64,000 bases of DNA, taken from NCBI GenBank assembly GCA_026014875.1, contig JAOZHO010000028.1:59445-123444 (forward strand). Direction: 5' to 3'. A program made the translations under genes and the position numbers. Shown here in pieces: positions 8,570 to 15,316 of this stretch. Positions within the stretch are counted from its first letter, which is position 1, and each line of letters opens with the position of its first letter. The notes below the pieces were generated by a model. The model was not told the DNA's origin. It made no database searches and saw only the letters and a list, made by a program, of their open reading frames with translations. This DNA comes from Candidatus Bathyarchaeota archaeon (GTDB lineage Archaea; Thermoproteota; Bathyarchaeia; TCS64).

Positions 8570-9138
8570 AATCAAGGGATTATCTCCGCATATCACAATT
8601 TGAGCTTATTCACGCACAAGCGATTCTAATTCTCCTTTTTTCAATCTTCCCCCATATTTGGGGCGCATCACCAAGGAGGGATCAAGGTGGCTGCGGTGGG
8701 CGATGGTGGGCGCTGCTGGTGAACCGGCGGCCCTACTTTAACCCCGTTCATAATCAGGGGTAGCATGTCCCCTCGTATGCGCGCCGCCCCGCCTAGCGTG
8801 TGGGCATCCGCCTGATTGAGGGAGCCCGGAGACGGAGTCATCTTTCCCTCCTCTGGAGGGGCGAATAGGTGCGTATCAATCTACACTGGGAATTATTTGG
8901 GCGGAGAATGAGGAAAGAGATTTTAAACGCCTTCGTATAGGTGCGCATACTTCATCGAAAGGGTAGCCGAGGCAATGCCGGCTCTGGGGTAGGGTCTAAG
9001 CTCACCCACCTTGTTCATACACGCAACGCATTCACTACAAGACTTTTCCATCCAACAGTTTTGCCTTAAATCTACAAGTAAAATTCGATTCAGCACCCTA
9101 TTTCGCTGTGTAGAAAAAAATGAAAAAATGGGGTCGCT
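8570..9138. other. 570-nt gene-free region with several RNA-like hairpins
   Basis: No open frame of quality. It holds a CCCC/GGGG hairpin near 8650-8664, a possible helix GGCGGC/GCCGCC enclosing the CCCC-GGGG stem between 8727 and 8799, and CCCTCC-TCT-GGAGGG near 8845-8860. A TTTTAAA box at 8921-8927 precedes a stretch with stems AGCCG/CGGCT (8965-8983) and GGGT/ACCC (8961/9007), ending near a T-rich patch. This could be a small non-coding RNA from about 8950 to 9060. I looked for RNase P, SRP RNA and tRNA signatures and found none. Confidence 0.3.
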
Positions 9139-9942
9139 TTATTCTTTCCCGTGTAGATATGTGTACCAGTAAACGATCCCTACGAAAAGGGCTCCGCCGA
9201 TCAGGTTGCCGATGGTCACTGGGACAAGGTTGTTCATTATGAAGCCCCCCCAGTTCAGTTGGGGACTCGCCTCGAGTCCCACCCCCTTCAAGAAGAGCCC
9301 CATCGCTATGAAGTACATGTTGGCGATGCTGTGCTCCAGCCCCATCGCCACGAAAGCCATGATAGGGAAGAAGCAGGCAAAGATCTTGCCCGTCGTGTCA
9401 TGAGCGGAGACCGCCAGCCAGACGGCGAGGCAGACCAGCCAGTTGCACCCGATTCCCCGGTACACCGCCTCGACGAAGTGGAGGTTAACCTTGGCGTTCG
9501 CAATGGCCATGGCCAAGGCGCCCATGCTGCTTGGGTCCCTGTAAGCGTAGAAAGCGTTGAACATAATGAACGCGAGGAGAAGGGATCCGACGAAGTTGCC
9601 CACGTAGACGACCCCCCAGTTCTTGAGGAGCCCCGCGAAGGTCGCCCTCTTGTTCAAGCAAGCGGTGATGATCAAGTTGTTGCCCGTGAAGAGCTCGGCT
9701 CCACCGAGGACGACGAGCATCAGCCCTACAGAGAAGACTGCTCCTCCGAGGAAGTTTGCGAAACCCGATCCGACGGCGTTAGCTAGGCCGACTTTCACGG
9801 TCGTCATAAGCTGGGCTCCGAAGCCGATGTAGACCCCGGCGAGGATGCCGAGGATGAGCATCTTGTCAATTGGTAGAGTGGTTTTCTTGTATCCTGCGCT
9901 GCACATCGCTTCAGCGATTTCAGTCGGAGATTTTGAACTCAT
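9139..9942 (-). CDS. formate/nitrite transporter (FNT) family channel
   Basis: 267 residues with six hydrophobic helices. FNT proteins form pentameric channels for formate, nitrite or hydrosulfide in the cytoplasmic membrane. The N-terminal helix with SPTEIAEAM, the GGAELFTGNN loop, and NWLVCLAVWLAVSAHDTTGK, then GLEHSIANM with the central His, are hallmarks. The ATG at 9942 is chosen over a GTG nine bases earlier because AGGTG is 7 nt upstream; a CTTTATAAG box lies at about 9981-9990. It follows the redox genes on the same strand, which points to formate, although the internal TATA box suggests it can be transcribed alone. Confidence 0.92.
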   Translation of the reverse strand: MSSKSPTEIAEAMCSAGYKKTTLPIDKMLILGILAGVYIGFGAQLMTTVKVGLANAVGSGFANFLGGAVFSVGLMLVVLGGAELFTGNNLIITACLNKRATFAGLLKNWGVVYVGNFVGSLLLAFIMFNAFYAYRDPSSMGALAMAIANAKVNLHFVEAVYRGIGCNWLVCLAVWLAVSAHDTTGKIFACFFPIMAFVAMGLEHSIANMYFIAMGLFLKGVGLEASPQLNWGGFIMNNLVPVTIGNLIGGALFVGIVYWYTYLHGKE

Positions 9943-9995
9943 TATATACACCTTAGTGAATCCCCCTTTCTTTCCTCAAGTCTCTTATAAAGTTT

Positions 9996-10121
9996 CTATC
10001 CGCCCTCAGACACCAGTTTCTCCGCGTATGTGGAGAGGGACCAGTCCTTGCAGACGTACTTGTGGCCGATGTTGCAGTGACCGCACTTCTTGTAGCCCTC
10101 TAGGCAGTAAGATTTCTCCAT
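9996..10121 (-). CDS. 41-residue Cys-rich protein between redox subunits and formate channel
   Basis: A short frame: MEKSYCLEGYKKCGHCNIGH, then KYVCKDWSLSTYAEKLV and stop. The four Cys (residues 6, 13, 16, 24) and two His suggest a small metal or Fe-S site. Codon use and residue order are protein-like, and it sits between the NuoG/GltD fusion and the FNT gene on the same strand, so it is probably part of that operon. The ribosome site (GGGGCT) is weak. I do not recognise the family. A role in cofactor delivery or as a small subunit is possible but unproven. Confidence 0.55.
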   Translation of the reverse strand: MEKSYCLEGYKKCGHCNIGHKYVCKDWSLSTYAEKLVSEGG

Positions 10122-10170
10122 AGAAGTCTTTGAGCCCCTGCGTCTCAGCCTCAACGTAGATTATGAAACC

Positions 10171-12285
10171 TTATTCACCGTAGATTTTCAATGGCGGCAA
10201 GATGGCTGGCGAAATTTCTAGCCTGAGGTCGCATCTTAAACACCGTTGAGCTTCTCTGATCGCTACTTCCTCAAGATAGGAAAGCTCTACCTCTTTGAAG
10301 GTGCTGAGTCTTTCTTCCATCGGAATGTGGTTCGGCATCTCTCGTAGTGAGTCACTGAATCCTTCGCATCTTCCCAAGAAGAGGTCGCACTCTTCCTGCG
10401 GAATCAACTCCTCATCGATTACCCCGGTGCCTCCGAGATACTGGTCGATGGATGATGCTGCTTTTCGCCCTGAAGCGATTGCTTCGATAACTGTTGCGGC
10501 GCCGCTCACCGCATCACCGCCGGCGAAGACACCTTTCCTGCTTGTTTCTAATGTGTTGGGGTCGACTTGCACGGTGCCTCTCCGTTCTACATTGATTTCG
10601 AATGCGTCCGGGATTTCAGGCATCTGTCCGATAGCGGGTATAACGGTGTCAAACTCCATGACGAACTCGCTGCCCTCTATAGGGGTAGGGCGTCTTCTTC
10701 CTGACGAGTCAAGTTCACCCAACTCCATTCGGATGCATTCTAGCTTGATCTTCCCATTCTCGCTTGTGATCTTTGTTGGATTGGCGAGGAAAATGAATTT
10801 CACGCCCTCCCTCAACGCCTCATCCACTTCCTCCGAGTCGGCTGGCATCTCCTCTCGCGTACGGCGATACAAGACAGCCACCTCTTTCACATCCAGCCGT
10901 ATGGCAGTTCGAGCCACATCCATGGCGCAGTTTCCTCCACCTATGACCGCGACTTTGCTACCGAGCTCGACTTTGTTACCTAGTTTCACCTCTTTAAGAA
11001 ACGAAAGCTCATTCATCACCCCTGGAGAGTCCTCTCCGTCTACTCTCAAGGAGTAGCATTGCTGGGCTCCGACTGCGACGAAGATCGAATCATAGCCTTG
11101 TTCAAAGAGAGGGGCTAAAGATTCGATTCTTGTGTCTGTTTTCACCTCAAAACCTATCTGTAGAATTTCTTCTATCTCTGCGCTAAGCACGTCACTTGGC
11201 AGCCGGTATTCTGGGATACAGGCGGCCATCATTCCACCCAATCGGGACGACTCTTCGTAGACTGTGACGGAGTGACCCTGCTTCGTCAGGTAATACGCAG
11301 CCGTCAGACCGGCTGGACCTGAACCGATAATGGCTACTCTCTTACCTGTAGGTGGTTTCTTTATGTTATTCTTCTTCCAGAGACCGTCATCGTTTTCTGT
11401 GGCAAATCTCTTCAGCATCCTTATCGCTATTGGCTCATTCAACTTTTCACGTCTGCATTCATCTTCGCAGGGGTGAGGACATATCCGACCCAGAACCTGA
11501 GGGAAGGGGACTTTCTCCTTAATCACCGCAGCCGCTTCGGAAAATCTTCCCTCCCCAATTAGCCAGACGTAGCGTGGGATGTCTATCCCGGCGGGGCACG
11601 CATGCGTACAAGGGATTAGTGCGGCTTCACGCTCCTCCCGGGTTCTCCACGCCATATCGCGGTCGGTAAGGGCCCCTGTTGGACAGACTTCGACACAGGC
11701 TAAACAGAACCTGCAATCCGCATCTGCAAGCGGTCGGTCGAAGGCGGTTCCAACAACCACCTCCTTACCACGATTTATGAAGGATATCGCCCCGACGCCG
11801 CGTAGTTCCTGGCAGGCTCTGATGCATCGACCGCAGATAATGCACTTGTTGGGGTCTCGGGTGAATAGGGGGTTCCTCAGGTCTAGTTCCTTACGTTCTG
11901 TTGTTTTTGGGAAGGGCAGGTCTGTTATGCCCAGATATGCTGCCAAAGCCTGCAGCTCGCAGCCCATATTTGAGTTGCATGTCAGGCAGTCGTCCTTGTG
12001 GTCAGCTATCATCAACTGAATCGCGAAGCGGCGAATTTCATGGATCTCCGGTGAGTCGGTATGTACCACCATCTCATCCATAGCGGGAGTCGTGCATGAT
12101 GTGGGAAAACCACGCCCCTTTTCGATTTCGATGATGCACAGCCTGCAAGCCCCAGACGGTGACAAGTCGGCGTGATAACACAGGTGCGGAATGTATATGC
12201 CCGCGTTCAAGGCTGCTTCCAGAACGGTCATCCCCTTCTTAGCTTCGATCACCTTCCCATCAATTGTTAGATGGATGGTTTCCAT
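10171..12285 (-). CDS. NuoG-like Fe-S protein fused to GltD-like FAD/NAD(P) oxidoreductase
   Basis: 704 residues. N-terminal part (about 1-215): a 2Fe-2S ferredoxin fold (CYHADLSPSGACRLC), the NuoG His/Cys3 4Fe-4S site (HKDDCLTCNSNMGC) and two 4Fe-4S motifs (CIICGRCIRAC; CRFCLACVEVC). C-terminal part (about 220-704): the glutamate-synthase small-subunit fold, with its own Cys sites (CTHACPAG; CPHPCEDEC), an FAD site GSGPAGLTAAYYL, an NAD(P) site GGGNCAMDVART and the FAD-closing GGDAVSGAATV. It ends in a Cys pair region RCLRCDLR. With the two genes upstream it should move electrons between NADH, ferredoxin and perhaps NADPH. Start: the ATG at 12285 has GGGGGAT before it; an ATG at 12303 inside the previous gene is also possible. 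Confidence 0.88.
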   Translation of the reverse strand: METIHLTIDGKVIEAKKGMTVLEAALNAGIYIPHLCYHADLSPSGACRLCIIEIEKGRGFPTSCTTPAMDEMVVHTDSPEIHEIRRFAIQLMIADHKDDCLTCNSNMGCELQALAAYLGITDLPFPKTTERKELDLRNPLFTRDPNKCIICGRCIRACQELRGVGAISFINRGKEVVVGTAFDRPLADADCRFCLACVEVCPTGALTDRDMAWRTREEREAALIPCTHACPAGIDIPRYVWLIGEGRFSEAAAVIKEKVPFPQVLGRICPHPCEDECRREKLNEPIAIRMLKRFATENDDGLWKKNNIKKPPTGKRVAIIGSGPAGLTAAYYLTKQGHSVTVYEESSRLGGMMAACIPEYRLPSDVLSAEIEEILQIGFEVKTDTRIESLAPLFEQGYDSIFVAVGAQQCYSLRVDGEDSPGVMNELSFLKEVKLGNKVELGSKVAVIGGGNCAMDVARTAIRLDVKEVAVLYRRTREEMPADSEEVDEALREGVKFIFLANPTKITSENGKIKLECIRMELGELDSSGRRRPTPIEGSEFVMEFDTVIPAIGQMPEIPDAFEINVERRGTVQVDPNTLETSRKGVFAGGDAVSGAATVIEAIASGRKAASSIDQYLGGTGVIDEELIPQEECDLFLGRCEGFSDSLREMPNHIPMEERLSTFKEVELSYLEEVAIREAQRCLRCDLRLEISPAILPPLKIYGE

Positions 12286-12286
12286 G

Positions 12287-14218
12287 TCAGTATCCCCCGA
12301 CATGTTCCTCTCCCCCAGTACCTACGGGAATGGGCTCGTCTGGTGTCTCCACTTCCGCGCCAGAAAGCTTTGTGACCGCCGCTATCTTCGGGGGGCAGAT
12401 GTCGTAGCATATTCCGCATTTAATGCACTTGCTCTGATCGATAATGTGTACCTTCTTCGCCTCGCCCCTGATCGCATCTGCGGGGCAAGATCGGAGACAT
12501 AGCCCACACCCAACACATTTTTCGGGAAGGATGGCATACGAGATCATATCCTTGCAGACCTTAGCGGGGCAACGTTTCTCGTATATGTGTGCGTCATACT
12601 CGTCGCGGAAATATTTGAGAGTGGTGAGAACGGGGTTCGGAGCGGTCTGGCCTAGACCACAAAGAGAACCCGCCTTGACGACCTTTCCCAGTCTCTGCAA
12701 CAAATCAATGTCTTCGGAAGTCCCTCCGCCTTTGGCTATCCTCTCAAGAATGTCCACCATCTGCTTTGTTCCTTCTCTGCAGAGTACGCACTTGCCGCAG
12801 GACTCCTGTTTGGTGAACCTCAGGAAATAATGGGCTATATCAACCACGCAAGTGTCCTCATCCATCACTATGCAGCCGCCTGAGCCCATGATTGACTCTG
12901 CCGCTGTGAGGGTCTCGTAGTTGACGGGCATATCCAAAAATTTGCTGGGTAAGCATCCTCCAGATGGGCCACCGGTCTGTACCGCTTTGAACTCCTTATC
13001 CCCTTCTATCCCGCCGCCGATGCCGAAGATGATCTCACGCAGGGTTATGCCGAAGGGTGCTTCAATGAGACCGGGTCTCTTGACCTTACCCACTAGCGAA
13101 AAGGTCTTGGTCCCCGTGCAGCCTTCCATACCATATTGGGTAAACCATTTCCAGCCGTTACGCATTATTTGAGAGACGTTGGCGCACGTTTCTACGTTGT
13201 TGATGTTAGTGGGTTTACCCCATAATCCCGAGGTTGCGGGGAAGGGGGGGCGAGGCCGAGGCATCCCTCTTCTGCCCTCTATGGAAGCCATCAGAGCGGT
13301 CTCCTCGCCGCAGACAAACGCTCCGGCGCCCTCCTTAATCTTAAGGTGGAAATCAAAACCAGAACCCAGGATATTATCGCCTAAGAGGCCGAATTTTTCC
13401 ATCTGACCAATGGCGGTTTCAATCCGCTTGAGGGCTAGAGGATACTCTGCTCTGCAGTAAACGTATCCTTGGCGCGCCCCGATAGCATACGCGCCGATGA
13501 CTATTCCCTCAAGAACGGAGTGCGGGTCACCCTCCAGCAATGACCTGTTCATAAAGGCCCCGGGGTCACCCTCATCGGCATTGCAGATCAAATACTTCTC
13601 TTCGCTAGCCGTCCTGTAGCAGAACTCCCATTTCCTCCCCGTAGGGAAGCCTGCACCTCCACGTCCGCGCAACCCGGAATTTTTGATCTCCTCGATTATT
13701 TTCTCCTGGGGCATTTTCAGTGCTCGGGCTAATCCGGCGTAACCACCATTGGCGATATAATGGTTGATGTTCTCGGGGTCGATCCAGCCGCAGTTGCGTA
13801 GTACCAGCCGCACTTGCGGTTTTAGAACGGGCAAGTCAAAAAGCCGTGGGATGCCCTCGATCGCCTCGTCTCCTACAGTACCCAATGCCAAGTCGGGCCG
13901 TGGATCATCGTTAATTAGATAATCTTCGATGAGGGTAGAGACGACTTTGGGGGTAACGTCTCCATAACAGACGCCGGGGCGATTTGGTTTGTATATTGTT
14001 ACAAGGGGTTCAGTGTAGCAGAGTCCGATGCACCCAACTTCGATGAGGGTAGCCTCTACACCACGTTTCGTAAGCTCAGCTTTGAAAGCATCTAGAACCT
14101 CTTGAGCGCCCGCCGCTCGACCACATGTGGCGCATCCAATTAAAATTCGAGGGTTACTGCTTTGCTGAAGGTGCCCCCACTCGGCTTTCGCCTGTTTTTG
14201 AATATCTTCAAAATTCAT
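12287..14218 (-). CDS. NuoF/HndC-like NADH-binding flavoprotein subunit
   Basis: 643 residues, the long form found in bifurcating hydrogenases and NAD-linked formate dehydrogenases. Domains in order: a thioredoxin-like 2Fe-2S domain (CATCGRAAG; GCIGLC, residues about 30-100), the FMN/NADH domain (GLRGRGGAGFPTG; NADEGDPGAF), an SLBB segment, the 4Fe-4S site ESCGKCVLCREG, and a C-terminal 2x4Fe-4S ferredoxin (CVGCGLCLRSC; CIKCGICYDIC). It would oxidise or reduce NAD(H). The start is ATG with GGTGA 5 nt upstream; a GTG nine bases earlier overlaps that site. It follows the NuoE-like gene closely and its stop lies 2 nt from the chosen start of the fusion gene. Confidence 0.93.
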   Translation of the reverse strand: MNFEDIQKQAKAEWGHLQQSSNPRILIGCATCGRAAGAQEVLDAFKAELTKRGVEATLIEVGCIGLCYTEPLVTIYKPNRPGVCYGDVTPKVVSTLIEDYLINDDPRPDLALGTVGDEAIEGIPRLFDLPVLKPQVRLVLRNCGWIDPENINHYIANGGYAGLARALKMPQEKIIEEIKNSGLRGRGGAGFPTGRKWEFCYRTASEEKYLICNADEGDPGAFMNRSLLEGDPHSVLEGIVIGAYAIGARQGYVYCRAEYPLALKRIETAIGQMEKFGLLGDNILGSGFDFHLKIKEGAGAFVCGEETALMASIEGRRGMPRPRPPFPATSGLWGKPTNINNVETCANVSQIMRNGWKWFTQYGMEGCTGTKTFSLVGKVKRPGLIEAPFGITLREIIFGIGGGIEGDKEFKAVQTGGPSGGCLPSKFLDMPVNYETLTAAESIMGSGGCIVMDEDTCVVDIAHYFLRFTKQESCGKCVLCREGTKQMVDILERIAKGGGTSEDIDLLQRLGKVVKAGSLCGLGQTAPNPVLTTLKYFRDEYDAHIYEKRCPAKVCKDMISYAILPEKCVGCGLCLRSCPADAIRGEAKKVHIIDQSKCIKCGICYDICPPKIAAVTKLSGAEVETPDEPIPVGTGGEEHVGGY

Positions 14219-14246
14219 TATTCTCACCGCATAATTTTGATCTAAA

Positions 14247-14702
14247 TTATCTGATTCCCAGGATTTTCTTTGCTTTATCAGGCGTCATTCTGCCGTATAC
14301 CTTATCATCGACCACCATTACTGGAGCCAGGGAACAACAACCAAAACAAGCAATTGCCTCTAGACTGTAGTTTCCGTCTTTGGTTGTTTCTCCGGTTTTT
14401 ACGTCAAGTTCCCTCTCCACCGTTTCGAGAATACGCTTACCACCTTGGACGTGACAGGCAGTTCCTAGACATATCTTAAGGGTATGTTCACCAGGAGGGG
14501 TGAATCGAAACATAGAGTAGAAACTCGCAACTCCAAAAACCTCGGTCTCCGATATGCCTAGATATCTAGCGGTCTCAATAATTGCCTTCTCTGACAAATA
14601 TCCTAATCGTCTATGAATTTCCTGTAAAATAGGGATTAGTTCTCCCCTTTCAGCTTTAAAGGATGAAACCACCTCATCGAAGTCTAACGCAAGAGCTTGC
14701 AC
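14247..14702 (-). CDS. NuoE/HndA-like 2Fe-2S subunit
   Basis: 151 residues, typical length. It has an N-terminal helical part (LIPILQEIHRRLGYLSEKAI, then ETARYLGISETEVFGVASFYSMF) and a thioredoxin-like domain binding one 2Fe-2S cluster through CLGTAC and CFGCC. It pairs with the NuoF-like subunit encoded next to it to form the NADH-reacting module. It is the first gene of the minus-strand operon. The start is GTG with AAGGAGAG 6 nt upstream, a strong site. No catalytic hydrogenase or formate dehydrogenase subunit is seen upstream, so the module's partner must be elsewhere in the genome or be the GltD-like flavin site itself. Confidence 0.93.
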   Translation of the reverse strand: MQALALDFDEVVSSFKAERGELIPILQEIHRRLGYLSEKAIIETARYLGISETEVFGVASFYSMFRFTPPGEHTLKICLGTACHVQGGKRILETVERELDVKTGETTKDGNYSLEAIACFGCCSLAPVMVVDDKVYGRMTPDKAKKILGIR

Positions 14703-15316
14703 GTCATTCTCTCCTTAACCAACGATCCGGTGCACGCATGATGAAATCTATATGAATGGCAGAGAGCCGCTTTTAATTATTTCGAGGGCGGCGAGGGTAA
14801 CAACGATGATGATTGCACGCAGGACCTACTAAACGTGGAACATTCATCAGGACAAAACCAAGATAATGATTGCCACGACCGTAGCTCGCGAGAGAATTCT
14901 AAATTTAGATTCCCTCTTCCCCGAGAAGCCTCATTCAAGTCTTCGATACGATCTCCTATCATCGGGCACCGAACGTTAACCGCCGCGGTGGGCTTAGAAA
15001 GAGGCGAATATCGATAAATGAGTTTTAAAGGTCCAGTCTCCGGATATTCCTCAATCATATCGCCGATAATTTAATTTTCATTTCCATTATCGTTAACTCT
15101 TCAACATTAACGATATCTTCACTTGGCGATTATCTATTGGCGACATTTCGCGTGAATAAATAATCTAAAATCCTGATTTCTGGATTTTGCGGTAGAGTTT
15201 TCGTAGGGTGAGGGGGGTCTGGCGCGCTAAAAGGTTAGCCGGGGAAGATTGGAAAACGCTGAAACCAGAAGTTATACGAAATCTTCTTAAGAGGAGAGCT
15301 GAAGCAAGGATTTGAA
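14703..15316. other. 614-nt intergenic region, promoters only
   Basis: Divergent upstream region of the redox operon and the acyl-CoA synthetase. It is AT-rich at 15040-15180, with several possible TATA boxes. A 93-codon antisense frame (14777-15058) has low-complexity Ser/Pro/Arg composition and no ribosome site, so it is not called. AAGGA about 6 nt before 15317 is the ribosome site of the next gene. Confidence 0.4.

Noticed and set aside
8570..9138. RNase P RNA, SRP RNA or tRNA in the structured gap
   Set aside because: A GGUGAACCGG string recalls SRP RNA, but the conserved S-domain loop is absent. RNase P core motifs and a T-loop are also absent.
14777..15058. 93-codon minus-strand frame upstream of the redox operon
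   Set aside because: No ribosome site, unusual Ser/Pro/Arg end, no family likeness; treated as intergenic.
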